NCBI RefSeq assembly: GCF_037013735.1 | Contig: NZ_CP135136.1 | Coordinates: 466,981 to 530,980 of the forward strand | DNA from: Candidatus Legionella polyplacis | Lineage (GTDB): Bacteria > Pseudomonadota > Gammaproteobacteria > Legionellales > Legionellaceae | DNA length: 64,000 nucleotides | Reading direction: 5' to 3' | Part shown: piece by piece, positions 9,820-19,069 of the stretch | Layout: every line of letters starts with the position of its first letter | Numbering within the stretch: position 1 is the stretch's first letter | Program-made: the position numbers and the translations under genes | Notes under the pieces: generated by a model | Databases searched by the model: none | Told to the model about the DNA's origin: nothing | The model's input: only the letters and a program-made list of their open reading frames with translations

Positions 9820-10842
9820 ATGAAAAGGCTAAATATTGCAATTGTTGGAGCTACAGGAATAGTAGGAAGAATGATTTTATCTATAATAGAAGAAAGGAAA
9901 TTTCCTATAGATAATATTTATCTTTTAGCTGGAAAAAATTCTTTAGGGAAAAAAATTTTTTTTGAGAAATATGAATTGATTGTGGAAAATCTAGAATCTT
10001 TTAATTTTTCTCAAGTTGATATTACTTTTTTTTCATGCGGAAGTTTTATTTCTAAAAATTTTGTTCCTATAGCTGTTGATTCAGGTTCTATTGTTATTGA
10101 TAATTCTTCATATTATAGATATGAGGAAGATATTCCTCTTATTGTACCTGAAATTAATAGTGCTTGTATTAGTAAGTATATTTCAAGAAGAATTATTTCG
10201 AATCCTAATTGTTCAACTATAGGAATGGCTTTGGTGTTAAAGCCTTTTCTTGATTTTGTTGGAGTTCGTAAGGTTCATGTGACTACTTATCAGTCAGTGT
10301 CTGGTAGTGGGAAAAAGGGTATTAATGAATTGATCACTCAATTCAAGTTATTGTTAAATGGATATGCTATTAATAAACCAATTATTTATCCTTATCAAAT
10401 TGCATTTAATGTTATTCCTCATATTGATGATTTTTATGAAAATGGTTATACATTAGAAGAGATGAAAATGATTTGGGAAACTAAAAAAATAATAGGAAAT
10501 CATGACATACTTATTAATCCTACTGCAGTTCGTGTTCCTGTTTTATATGGACATTCTGAAGTGTTAAATTTGGAACTTAAAAATTTATTAAGTATAGATG
10601 AAGCTAAAAGAATATTAAAAAAAGCATCTGGAATAAAGTTGATTGATAGTTCAATGTGTAATAAATATCCTACACCAGTTTCTCATGCTATTGGAAAAGA
10701 CGAAGTTTTTGTTGGTAGAGTTAGAAAAGATATTACAAATCCTTGTGGATTAAATTTATGGATTGTTTTAGATAATATAAGGAAAGGATCTGCTACTAAT
10801 ATGGTACAAATTGCTGAGATTTTGCAGAGGGATTATTTTTAA
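9820..10842 (+). CDS. asd: Aspartate-semialdehyde dehydrogenase
   Basis: Asd reduces aspartyl phosphate to aspartate semialdehyde with NADPH, leading to diaminopimelate, lysine, threonine and methionine. The N-terminal Rossmann motif GATGIVGR is at residues 10-17, and the catalytic cysteine lies in NPNCST at about 129-134. Other family segments are SGSGKKG and the C-terminal VGRVRKD. At 340 residues it belongs to the shorter USG-1-related class. dapB, the later diaminopimelate gene, is in the same window, consistent with peptidoglycan synthesis being kept. It stands alone, 160 bp after prmB. Confidence 0.95.
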   Translation: MKRLNIAIVGATGIVGRMILSIIEERKFPIDNIYLLAGKNSLGKKIFFEKYELIVENLESFNFSQVDITFFSCGSFISKNFVPIAVDSGSIVIDNSSYYRYEEDIPLIVPEINSACISKYISRRIISNPNCSTIGMALVLKPFLDFVGVRKVHVTTYQSVSGSGKKGINELITQFKLLLNGYAINKPIIYPYQIAFNVIPHIDDFYENGYTLEEMKMIWETKKIIGNHDILINPTAVRVPVLYGHSEVLNLELKNLLSIDEAKRILKKASGIKLIDSSMCNKYPTPVSHAIGKDEVFVGRVRKDITNPCGLNLWIVLDNIRKGSATNMVQIAEILQRDYF

Positions 10843-10952
10843 ATTTTTTAAAATGAAAATAATTTATGATATTTTTATTTTATATTTGTTCATTTATATT
10901 TGATTGTTTATGTTTTTGCATTTAATATTGTATATTATTGTTTGTTTTTTAA

Positions 10953-12914
10953 TTATTTTTCTTTGTTTACACTATTTTTTTTTAACAGATTTTGTTGATT
11001 GATTGTTGTTATTGAATAATTTGTATTTGTATTGTATTGTTTTTGTGCACATTTTAAAATGTATTTGTTTTGATGAATTTTATTTCCTTTTTTGAGATTT
11101 TGAAAATTTTCTAATGTAGAATTATAATAGTTATGATTGTAAAAATTTTTATGATTATACTCTTGATTAGTAATGTTAGTGTTATTTTGTTTAATATTGT
11201 TGTTTTTTTCCTTTGTATTGCTAAATAAATTATACCAAAATCGTTTTAGTAAATTTTTATGTTTTTTATATTTTTTTGTATTTTTTTGTTGTTGTGATGT
11301 TGTAGATATTTTTGACGTAATTGGTGAATGATTTATAAAATTATTATATTTATAATCTGAATATATATTTGATGAATCTATTTTTTTTGTTGGAGAATAA
11401 TTTAATTTTTTATTTTTTTCATAATAAAAAATTTTTGTAATTATATATTGAGGTATTTCTAAATAAGGACTAGAGATAATTAAGATTTTTACTTCATGAC
11501 GTTTTTCAATGTTTTGGATAAATTCACGTTTTTCGTTAAAGATAAAAGTTGCTATTTCTGCTGGTAATTGAATTTTTACTGCGAATGTTTTTTCTTTTAA
11601 TGCCTCTTCTTCTGCTAATCTTAATATGGATAGACTATATGATTGTATACTTCTTACAGTTCCTCTTCCTTCACATTTTGGACATACTTCTTGAGAGGAT
11701 TCCCCTAAAGATAATCTTAATCGTTGACGAGACATTTCTAGTAGTCCAAATCGTGATATGTGACCTATTTGGATTCTTGCTCTGTCAGTTTTTAAGGATT
11801 CTCGTAAGCAATTTTCTACTTCACGTTGATTTTTGATTTGATACATATCGATAAAGTCAATAACAATTAACCCACTAAGGTCTCTTAATCTTAATTGTCT
11901 TGCAATTTCATGAGCTGCTTCTAAGTTAGTATTTAGAGCTGTATCTTCTATGTCTGTTCCTCCAGTTGATTTGGATGAGTTTATATCTATAGATACCAGA
12001 GCTTCTGTTCTATCAATGATTAAAGAACCTCCAGATGGTAATAAAACTTTTCTTTGATAGGCTGTTTCAATTTGACTTTCAATATGAAAAAAAGTAAATA
12101 GTGGTATACTACTGTTATACAGTTTAAGATTTGGCAAAAGTTCTGGTTTTATTTTTTCTATATATTTTTTTGCTTTAATATAAGAAAATTGGTTATCAAT
12201 GATAATATCGTTTATAGTTTTATATAAGTTATCTCTAATCGATCTAATAATTATATCACCTTCTTGATGAATTAAACATGGAGCTGTTTTTGTATTAAAT
12301 TCTTTTAAGATAATTTTCCATTGATCATATAATATGTTTAAATCGGATTGTAATTCATTTATTTTTTTTCCAAATCCAGCTGTTCTAATTATAATGCTCA
12401 TGTTTTTAGGAACTTTTAAAGTGTCTATAATTTCTTTAAGATTTTCTCTATCTTCTCCTTCAATTCTTCTAGAAATTCCATTTGATTTAGGATTGTCTGG
12501 CATTAATACTAAGTAACATCCTGCTAGTGTTATATACGTAGTTAATGCAGCTCCTTTATTTCCTCTTTCTTCTTTATTTACTTGAACTAGTAACTCTTGT
12601 TTTTCTTCCAATAAAGAATGAATTGGATATTTTTTAAATTCTTCTTTGAAGTTTAAGGAATTATTATTATGTTTTTGTTTTAGATATTTAGGTAATATCT
12701 CTTTTAATGGTAAAAATCCTTGCTTTTTAGATCCATATGTTACAAAAACTGCATTTAAACTAGGTTCTATACGTGTAATTATTGCTTTGTATATATTACC
12801 TTTTTTTTTAGTTTCTGATGGACATTCAACGTCTAAATCGTATAAATAATTGTTTTTAATGAGTGCAACTCTAATTTCTTCGTTTTGGATTGCATTTATT
12901 AGTATTTTTTCCAT
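10953..12914 (-). CDS. rne: Ribonuclease E, catalytic half with short low-complexity tail
   Basis: RNase E is the main endonuclease for mRNA decay and for rRNA and tRNA maturation. The S1 domain is N-terminal, the catalytic aspartates sit in SIDINSSKSTGG and VIDFIDM, and the zinc-link CPKCEGRGT is near residue 405. The enzyme is 653 residues, against over 1000 in enterobacteria. The part after about residue 510 is rich in Asn, Lys and Tyr with no recognisable degradosome-binding motif. RNase G is less likely because of this tail and the divergent rluC neighbour, which is typical for rne. Confidence 0.92.
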   Translation of the reverse strand: MEKILINAIQNEEIRVALIKNNYLYDLDVECPSETKKKGNIYKAIITRIEPSLNAVFVTYGSKKQGFLPLKEILPKYLKQKHNNNSLNFKEEFKKYPIHSLLEEKQELLVQVNKEERGNKGAALTTYITLAGCYLVLMPDNPKSNGISRRIEGEDRENLKEIIDTLKVPKNMSIIIRTAGFGKKINELQSDLNILYDQWKIILKEFNTKTAPCLIHQEGDIIIRSIRDNLYKTINDIIIDNQFSYIKAKKYIEKIKPELLPNLKLYNSSIPLFTFFHIESQIETAYQRKVLLPSGGSLIIDRTEALVSIDINSSKSTGGTDIEDTALNTNLEAAHEIARQLRLRDLSGLIVIDFIDMYQIKNQREVENCLRESLKTDRARIQIGHISRFGLLEMSRQRLRLSLGESSQEVCPKCEGRGTVRSIQSYSLSILRLAEEEALKEKTFAVKIQLPAEIATFIFNEKREFIQNIEKRHEVKILIISSPYLEIPQYIITKIFYYEKNKKLNYSPTKKIDSSNIYSDYKYNNFINHSPITSKISTTSQQQKNTKKYKKHKNLLKRFWYNLFSNTKEKNNNIKQNNTNITNQEYNHKNFYNHNYYNSTLENFQNLKKGNKIHQNKYILKCAQKQYNTNTNYSITTINQQNLLKKNSVNKEK

Positions 12915-13405
12915 TATTTACTCCGATACATTTAAAATATAATATTTTAATTAAAGTAGTTTAGTTAAGTTAAATTATTTTTATTTCTTATTTTTTAATA
13001 ATATTTCATCACTTAAAATGATATTTTTATGTTTATTTTTTTATGAAATATTATGTATACTATATGTAGTATATTTATTTTTTTTTAAATATTTTTTAAA
13101 TTATAAAGAATTTTATTTACATTAAAATTTATTAATTTTTTTTAGTTAATTTATGTTTGTATTATACAATTTTATTATAATAAAAATTATTTTAATTATT
13201 ATTGTTTGGCATGAATTAACATGTATGTTTTTGATCTAATAATGATGATAAGGATGTTAATGTATTTTTATATGTAGTTAAAGTTTAAATATAGATCTAG
13301 TACATTAGATTGTTTATTATAACAGAAAAATAAAAATGATGTAGAATATTCTAAATAAGAATTTTTTTTAAAAAAAAATTTAATAGTTTTATTTAGCAAT
13401 ATAAT
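12915..13405. other. 491-bp intergenic region between divergent rne and rluC
   Basis: No ORF, RNA gene or remnant coding similarity is visible on either strand. It is almost pure A/T. It must contain promoters for both divergent genes and the 5' leader of rne. In enterobacteria the long rne leader folds into hairpins used for autoregulation; I see no GC-bearing hairpin here that would prove the same. Confidence 0.5.
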
Positions 13406-14389
13406 ATGTTTTTTGTAAGATATTTTAAAATAGAGATGTTAAAATCATATAAAATAATTCATTCTGATTACATAGGGCAAAGATTAGATAATTATCTTAT
13501 TCGAATTTTGAAGGGAGTTCCAAAAAGTCATATTTATAAAATTATTAGAATAGGATTAGTACGTGTTAATAAGAAAAAAGTTAATGTTTCCTTGCGTCTT
13601 TCTTATAAAGATGAGATACAAGTGTCATCTGTATATTTTACAGAAAAAAAGAAGAATAATATATTTATTAATTATCAAATCAAATATAGTTTAAGTAAGA
13701 GTGTGATTTTTGAAAATGATCAATTATTAGTAATAAATAAACCGTCAAATTTAGCTGTTCATGGGGGTAGTGGATTATGTATAGGGGTTATTGAGGCTTT
13801 ACGTGAGATTCGTAAAGACTTGTTTTATCTTAATTTAATTCATAGACTAGATAAAGAAACTTCCGGTTGTTTATTAATTTCCAAGAAACGTAGTGTTTCT
13901 AAGTATATTGGAAAATTGTTGGAAGATCGTAAAGTGAAAAAGGTTTATTTAGCTTTATTGTTAAATACTTGGAAACATCCAGATACAGTTAGTGTTAATG
14001 TGAGATTAAAAAAAGTTAGAACACGTTTTGGAAAAAAAATTATTATTTCTAAAAAATTAGGTAAATATTCGTTGACAATGTTTTATTTATTGGAGAATTA
14101 TCAAAATGCTTGTCTAGTAAAAATCATTCCGAAAACTGGAAGAACTCATCAAATCAGAGTGCATAGTTCTTATTTAGGAAATCCTATAATTGGAGATAAA
14201 AAATATGGAAATATGTTTTTAGATACATTGAAAACAATAAATTTTTCTATTGATAGATTATATTTACATGCTGAATCAATATCTTTTACTATAGATAAAA
14301 AATTTTATAAGTTTCAGTCTTTATTGGATAAAAATTTTTTTAGGTTATTAAAGGAATTTCGTAGTAGTAATTTTTATTTTAATTCTTGA
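13406..14389 (+). CDS. rluC: 23S rRNA pseudouridine synthase RluC
   Basis: RluC makes pseudouridines at 955, 2504 and 2580 of 23S rRNA (E. coli numbering). An N-terminal S4 RNA-binding domain (GQRLDNYL through LVRVNKKKV, about residues 24-59) is followed by the RluA-family catalytic domain with HRLDKETSG, catalytic Asp149, and the KTGRTHQIRVH motif. At 327 residues it has normal length. The ATG at 13436 is an alternative start, ten codons shorter; neither start has a clear ribosome-binding site. In enterobacteria rluC is likewise divergent from rne, which favours RluC over RluD. Confidence 0.92.
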   Translation: MFFVRYFKIEMLKSYKIIHSDYIGQRLDNYLIRILKGVPKSHIYKIIRIGLVRVNKKKVNVSLRLSYKDEIQVSSVYFTEKKKNNIFINYQIKYSLSKSVIFENDQLLVINKPSNLAVHGGSGLCIGVIEALREIRKDLFYLNLIHRLDKETSGCLLISKKRSVSKYIGKLLEDRKVKKVYLALLLNTWKHPDTVSVNVRLKKVRTRFGKKIIISKKLGKYSLTMFYLLENYQNACLVKIIPKTGRTHQIRVHSSYLGNPIIGDKKYGNMFLDTLKTINFSIDRLYLHAESISFTIDKKFYKFQSLLDKNFFRLLKEFRSSNFYFNS

Positions 14390-14653
14390 TTAACATATAT
14401 TAATAAATATTTTTAATGTTATTTTTATAATATTTTGATTAAAATTAATGTTTATTGACTTTATAAAAAATAAAGTAATAATGAGTATAATATTTTTATA
14501 AAAATTAAATATTTTAAATCTTAAGTAAAATTTTAAAAAAAAATGAATTTAATTTTAAATTATATAAAAAAAAATTGTTAAAATAATAAATAATATTTAA
14601 AATTAGAGAAATTAAATTTAGTTTAATTTAATAGTTTTGTTAAAATAAATTAG

Positions 14654-15223
14654 ATGATGAATATATTTATAAATGTTCCTAATTTTTTAACTTTTGTACG
14701 TATAGTATTGATACCTATATTTATTTTAATTTTTTATTTACCATTTTTTTGGTCAAATAAATTAGCAGCTATTGTTTTTGCCTTTGCTAGTTTTACAGAT
14801 TGTTTAGATGGGTATTTAGCTAGAAAATTAAGACAAATATCAGTATTTGGTGCATTTTTAGATCCAGTTGCAGATAAGTTATTAGTAGTTTGCAGTTTAT
14901 TATTGTTAGTTGGATCTAAATGTATAAATAATATTATTGTTCCTGCATTTATTATTATTGGAAGAGAAATTATAATATCTGCTTTAAGAGAATGGATGGC
15001 TGGAATGGGTGATCGAACTAGTATTGCAGTTAAATATATTGGAAAAGTAAAGACCTTAATACAAATGATTGCACTTTTTTTATTAATTTTTTTTAATTCT
15101 TTCCATTCTTTTTATTTTTTTGTTGGATTAGTATTATTGTATGTTTCTGTGATTTTAACATTATGGTCTATGATTATATATATAAGTATAGTTCGAGCTC
15201 AATTAATATATTATAATAATTAA
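14654..15223 (+). CDS. pgsA: CDP-diacylglycerol--glycerol-3-phosphate 3-phosphatidyltransferase
   Basis: PgsA makes phosphatidylglycerophosphate from CDP-diacylglycerol and glycerol-3-phosphate in the inner membrane, the committed step to phosphatidylglycerol. The CDP-alcohol phosphotransferase signature is complete: D49, DG (52-53), AR (56-57), G67, D70 and D74. Several membrane segments follow. The 189-residue length fits the family. Two ATG codons in tandem (14654 and 14657) could each be the start. gpsA in this window supplies its glycerol-3-phosphate substrate. Confidence 0.95.
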   Translation: MMNIFINVPNFLTFVRIVLIPIFILIFYLPFFWSNKLAAIVFAFASFTDCLDGYLARKLRQISVFGAFLDPVADKLLVVCSLLLLVGSKCINNIIVPAFIIIGREIIISALREWMAGMGDRTSIAVKYIGKVKTLIQMIALFLLIFFNSFHSFYFFVGLVLLYVSVILTLWSMIIYISIVRAQLIYYNN

Positions 15224-15352
15224 ATTATAGAAAAAAATTTTAAAAAAAGTATAATTTTATATTTAAAAGAATTTTTTTTTAAATATTTCTAATGATTTGT
15301 TTTGTATTTAATGATATTTTTTATATAAATTTAATATTTAAATTTGAGTTTA

Positions 15353-15380
15353 TTGACATAAGTTAATTTTAATATAAAAT
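15353..15380 (+). promoter_or_regulatory. Sigma-70 promoter for the tRNA Gly-Cys-Leu cluster
   Basis: A perfect -35 TTGACA (15353-15358) is spaced 16 bp from TAAAAT (15375-15380). The predicted transcription start is about 18 bp before tRNA-Gly. A perfect -35 in the right place before a stable RNA makes this one of the better promoter calls in the window. Confidence 0.6.
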
Positions 15381-15404
15381 TTGAATTTTAATGAAATAAA
15401 ATTT

Positions 15405-15477
15405 GCGGGAATAGCTCAGTTGGTAGAGTACAATCTTGCCAAGATTGTGGTCGCGAGTTCGAATCTCGTTTCCCGCT
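15405..15477 (+). tRNA. tRNA-Gly (GCC)
   Basis: A complete cloverleaf: the acceptor pair GCGGGAA/TTCCCGC is perfect, the anticodon loop TTGCCAA carries GCC, the T-arm loop is TTCGAAT, and the discriminator base is T, as expected for glycine. No CCA is encoded (CTT follows). It heads a cluster with tRNA-Cys and tRNA-Leu. Confidence 0.97.
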
Positions 15478-15590
15478 CTTGATTTATTATTTGATTTTAT
15501 TTGAATCAAAATTCATATTGTTTATAAAAATATTTTATTGTTTTTATTTTTATATCGTAGAATAGTATAAATAGAAAAAATAATTAGTGG

Positions 15591-15661
15591 GGCTGTGTGG
15601 CAGAGTGGTTATGCAGCGGCCTGCAAAGCCGTATACGTCGGTTCAAATCCGACCTCAGCCT
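15591..15661 (+). tRNA. tRNA-Cys (GCA)
   Basis: The anticodon loop has GCA, the T-arm is GTCGG/CCGAC, and discriminator T73 is the main identity base for CysRS. The acceptor stem GGCTGTG/CTCAGCC has a T6-T67 mismatch. CCA is not encoded. Confidence 0.95.
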
Positions 15662-15697
15662 TTTTTTATAAGAGTATAGTTGATTTAAAAATTTATA

Positions 15698-15786
15698 GCC
15701 CAGATGGCGAAATAGGTAGACGCAAGGGACTTAAAATCCCTCGGAGAATCATAAGCTCCATGCTGGTTCGAATCCAGTTCTGGGTA
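15698..15786 (+). tRNA. tRNA-Leu (TAA)
   Basis: A class II tRNA with a long variable arm. The anticodon loop CTTAAAA holds TAA, the acceptor GCCCAGA/TCTGGGT has one terminal G-T pair, and discriminator A fits leucine. It reads TTA/TTG, likely the dominant Leu codons here. CCA is not encoded. Confidence 0.96.
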
Positions 15787-15978
15787 TAAATATATAGTTT
15801 TTAATAAAATTTTTTATTTTTATTATTAAAATTGTTGAAGGTTTATGTGTAAATATTTTATAGAGAAGAGATTATGTGTTGTTTGATTATTAATGTCCAT
15901 TTAAGTTTTGATTTTAAATAAATGTTTTTAGATTTTATTTTAATTATAAAGATATTATGTTTTTTGTATTTGTTGATA

Positions 15979-16950
15979 TTAATTAAAAATATTGTAAATT
16001 GCTTTTTTGATTGTAATTTTATTATTTAATAGTAAATTTATTTGTTTGCATATGGGTAAATTTACTTTATATTTTTTGGATATTTTATATATTTGTGCAG
16101 CATTATTAATTCCTTCTATAACATTTGAGATAAGAGATTTGGCTTTATTGATATTTTTATTTTTTCCTATATATGTTCCAAATTTGTAATTTCTTGATTG
16201 ATTACTGGTACAAGTTAGAATCAGATCTCCTATTCCTGCTAATCCTATGAAAGTTTTTTTTTTGGCTCCCATTTTTATACCTAATTTTATCATTTCGGAT
16301 AATCCTTTCGTAATTAAAATAGCTCGAGCATTTTTACCATATTTTAATTCGTCTATGATTCCACACATGATGGCTAATATATTTTTTATTGCTCCACATA
16401 GTTGTATTCCTATAATATCTTTACTATTATAGATATGTAAGTTATTATGATGTAATAATTTTTTTAGTATTTTTTGATATTGAACATTATTGCTTGCTAT
16501 CATCATTGATGTTGGTAAGGAATTTGCAAATTCTTTTGCAAAAGAAGGTCCTGCTATTATTCCTATAGGAAATTGCTTACCCCATTTTGAGAATATAATT
16601 TCGCTAAATAGTTTGTTATTTATTGGATCAATTCCTTTAGTAACCCATGATATCCTTTTAGGAGGTTTTGTAAATTTATTTATTACGCTGGTAAATCCAT
16701 TTGCTGGTATAGCTATTATTATTTCGTCGGATTTTTTTAAACATTTTTCAAAATTATTGGTTGGAATGATTAAGTTTGATAAATGGATTTCTGATAAATA
16801 TTTCATGTTGCGCTGTTCTTTGTATATACTTTTTATGTGATTAGAATTTTGACTCCAAAGCATTACTTTATGTTGATTACGAGATAAATGAATGGCTATG
16901 GCAGTTCCAAATGTTCCAGCACCAAGTATAGTTATAGTTTTTTTTTTCAT
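15979..16950 (-). CDS. gpsA: Glycerol-3-phosphate dehydrogenase [NAD(P)+]
   Basis: GpsA reduces dihydroxyacetone phosphate to sn-glycerol-3-phosphate for phospholipid synthesis. The NAD-binding motif GAGTFGTAIA is at residues 10-19. GPSFAKE, LCGAIKNILAI with the catalytic lysine, and the GLAGIGDLILT segment are all present. The length, 323 residues, is slightly short but complete. It is the last gene of a minus-strand run, rhodanese, secB, gpsA, and starts 35 bp after the secB stop. This order is common in gammaproteobacteria. Confidence 0.96.
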   Translation of the reverse strand: MKKKTITILGAGTFGTAIAIHLSRNQHKVMLWSQNSNHIKSIYKEQRNMKYLSEIHLSNLIIPTNNFEKCLKKSDEIIIAIPANGFTSVINKFTKPPKRISWVTKGIDPINNKLFSEIIFSKWGKQFPIGIIAGPSFAKEFANSLPTSMMIASNNVQYQKILKKLLHHNNLHIYNSKDIIGIQLCGAIKNILAIMCGIIDELKYGKNARAILITKGLSEMIKLGIKMGAKKKTFIGLAGIGDLILTCTSNQSRNYKFGTYIGKNKNINKAKSLISNVIEGINNAAQIYKISKKYKVNLPICKQINLLLNNKITIKKAIYNIFN

Positions 16951-16985
16951 AAGGAAAATAAGTATAAATTTTAATTATAATTTTA

Positions 16986-17456
16986 TTATTGATTTTTATT
17001 ATTTTTAAGATTTTGTAAATATAAATTATCAAAATTGATAGGTGACAATATTAATTGTGGAAAGCTTCCTCTAGTTATTTGAGATGAATTGGCTTCTCTG
17101 GCATATGGAAATAAAATATTAGGACAATAGCTTTTTAACATATAGTTTAAATGTTGTTTATTTTTTATTTTTTTGTTTACAAGAAAAATTCCAGCTTGTT
17201 TTATTTCAGATATAAAAGCTATAATATTTTCATTTTTTACAGTAACTGTTAATACAAGTATAACTTCATATGTATTTTTTTCTAGTACTAAATAATGAGT
17301 ATTTAAATCTATTTCTATTTTGGGCTCCCATTGTTGTTTAAATATTAATGGAGTATTTGGAGATTCAAAAGATGAATCTTTGATATAGATCCTTTGTATG
17401 ATTAGTTGGATATCTTGATTATCGAATTGTTTATTGTTGTTTTTTAGTATTGACAT
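16986..17456 (-). CDS. secB: Protein-export chaperone SecB
   Basis: SecB is a cytoplasmic tetrameric chaperone that keeps precursor proteins unfolded and hands them to SecA. The 156-residue protein has the family pattern: FQIQRIYIKDxSFExPxxP near residues 20-40, as QLIIQRIYIKDSSFESPNTP here, and LFPYAREANSSQITRGSFPQ near 115-134. It lies upstream of gpsA. Keeping SecB suggests that outer-membrane or periplasmic proteins are still exported. In many relatives a glutaredoxin gene, grxC, sits just upstream; only 160 bp separate secB from the rhodanese gene, too short to hold it. Confidence 0.96.
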   Translation of the reverse strand: MSILKNNNKQFDNQDIQLIIQRIYIKDSSFESPNTPLIFKQQWEPKIEIDLNTHYLVLEKNTYEVILVLTVTVKNENIIAFISEIKQAGIFLVNKKIKNKQHLNYMLKSYCPNILFPYAREANSSQITRGSFPQLILSPINFDNLYLQNLKNNKNQ

Positions 17457-17616
17457 AAAAATATAATTTTTTTTAAATTTTTAAATAAAATTTAGTATTT
17501 TTTTTATTGATGTTGTAAATATTTGATTTTAAAATCTTTATTGTTTTAAAATATTTTTATATTTAAATTGATTTAATATCATTAAGTATTTTTTATATGA
17601 ATTAGCATTTAATTAT

Positions 17617-18051
17617 TTATTTTATATTGTTTTTTATCAATGGAAGTTTATGATTTATCCAGTTTGATATTCCTCCAGATAAAATCATGATATTTGAAAA
17701 TCCATTTTTTTTAAGTTGCATTCCTATTTTCATAGATGTTAATCCATTAGAACATGTTAAAATTAATGGGTTTTTTTTGTATTTTTCTAATTTTTTTTCT
17801 TCAAATTTTGTTTGGTTAAATTGTATTTTTATAGAATTAATGATATGTCCATCTTTAAATAATTTTTCATTTCTTAAATCAATAACTATAGCATTGTTAT
17901 AGTTAATCCATTGAATTAATTCTTTTGGATTTATCGTTTGTGGTTGATTTTTTTTTATTTTAATTTCATTAATTAGGATAGATATTATTGTTATTGTTAA
18001 CAACAATAATAATATTGGATGTTTGTTTATAAAAAAAAATGTTTGATTCAT
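17617..18051 (-). CDS. Membrane-anchored rhodanese-domain protein (YibN-like)
   Basis: A 144-residue protein with an N-terminal membrane segment (about residues 11-29) and a single rhodanese domain. The active-site loop CSNGLTS begins at Cys100, matching C-x-x-G-x-x-S. Rhodanese domains carry persulfide sulfur, and the physiological acceptor of YibN-type proteins is not well established. Its place upstream of secB-gpsA is the conserved position of yibN. Fold assignment is secure; the cellular role is not. Confidence 0.88.
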   Translation of the reverse strand: MNQTFFFINKHPILLLLLTITIISILINEIKIKKNQPQTINPKELIQWINYNNAIVIDLRNEKLFKDGHIINSIKIQFNQTKFEEKKLEKYKKNPLILTCSNGLTSMKIGMQLKKNGFSNIMILSGGISNWINHKLPLIKNNIK

Positions 18052-18251
18052 GAATTTTTGTTTTTTTAAAAATCATATATATTATCTATTGAATTTTTAA
18101 TTTATTCAAGTCAAAAATAGATTTTATTTTAAATATATGTATAAATATGGATAAAATTAGTAAAATGATTAGTTTTATATTATTTATATTTTATGATGAA
18201 TTTTAGATTTTTTTAGATATAAAATAGAAAATTTAATATAGTATTAAGTGA

Positions 18252-19034
18252 TTAATATTTATTTTTTATAAGGATTTTTTCTAATCCTAAGTGTAATGAT
18301 TTTAATTTAGATACTTTTTGACAAGATAAAATTATTCCTGGTAAGAAACTTTTTCTGTTTATATTATTTTGTGATATCGTAAGTGTTTCACCGATATTGC
18401 TAAAGATTATTTGTTGGCAGGATAATATTCCTGACATTCTTAATGAATGAATAGGTATTTTTTTAATGAAATTTATTTTTTTATTATGTTTATTAAATGT
18501 TTTGTGCTTAGAAGTAAGATTTTTTTTATTTCTTGTTAAAAAACTATTTTTTATAATTTCTGCAGTTTTTATTGCAGTGTAGGATGGAATATCTTTTTTA
18601 TTTTTATGATGCATTTCTATAATTTCAATTTCTTTAAACCAATTTGTTATTTTTCGTGTTATGTATTGCATTACAATAGAACTGATAGAAAAATTTGGGA
18701 CAATTAATCCTCCTAATTTTTTTTTTTTACAGATAGTTTTTAGTTTTTTTATTTGTGAATTAGTCAGACCACTGGTTCCAATGATAGGATGAACATTGTT
18801 ATTTATAATAGTTAATGTATTTTTATACACAGAATTTGAGTTTGTAAAATCAATAACAATTTTTGTATTTGTTTTTTTTATTGCCCTTTCTAAGTTGTCG
18901 GTTTTTGTTAGTTTTGCAGATAAAATAAAGTTAGGGTTATTTTTTATAGCGGAACATATCATTTTTCCCATTTTCCCATTTGCTCCATTAACAATGATTT
19001 TTTTATGTTTTTTTATTATTATTGGTGATGGCAT
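18252..19034 (-). CDS. dapB: 4-hydroxy-tetrahydrodipicolinate reductase
   Basis: DapB reduces the cyclic product of DapA with NAD(P)H on the way to diaminopimelate and lysine. The nucleotide-binding motif GANGKMGKM is at residues 18-26, and GTSGL and VPNFSIS follow. The catalytic motif reads EMHHKNKKDIPSYTA (140-154): His142, His143 and Lys146 are present, but the glycine of the usual PSGTA is a tyrosine. Length (260) is normal. It follows pgk by 35 bp on the same strand, an unusual neighbour, possibly created by deletion. Confidence 0.92.
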   Translation of the reverse strand: MPSPIIIKKHKKIIVNGANGKMGKMICSAIKNNPNFILSAKLTKTDNLERAIKKTNTKIVIDFTNSNSVYKNTLTIINNNVHPIIGTSGLTNSQIKKLKTICKKKKLGGLIVPNFSISSIVMQYITRKITNWFKEIEIIEMHHKNKKDIPSYTAIKTAEIIKNSFLTRNKKNLTSKHKTFNKHNKKINFIKKIPIHSLRMSGILSCQQIIFSNIGETLTISQNNINRKSFLPGIILSCQKVSKLKSLHLGLEKILIKNKY

Positions 19035-19069
19035 GTGTGTTCTAAATATTTATTTTTTAAATCAGTATC

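Noticed and set aside
11549..12849. Several plus-strand ORFs antisense to rne
   Set aside because: They are hydrophobic frames complementary to the conserved RNase E coding sequence, with no independent similarity.
15595..15789. 64-codon ORF across the tRNA cluster
   Set aside because: It runs through tRNA-Cys and tRNA-Leu; the open frame is an accident of the structured RNA sequence.
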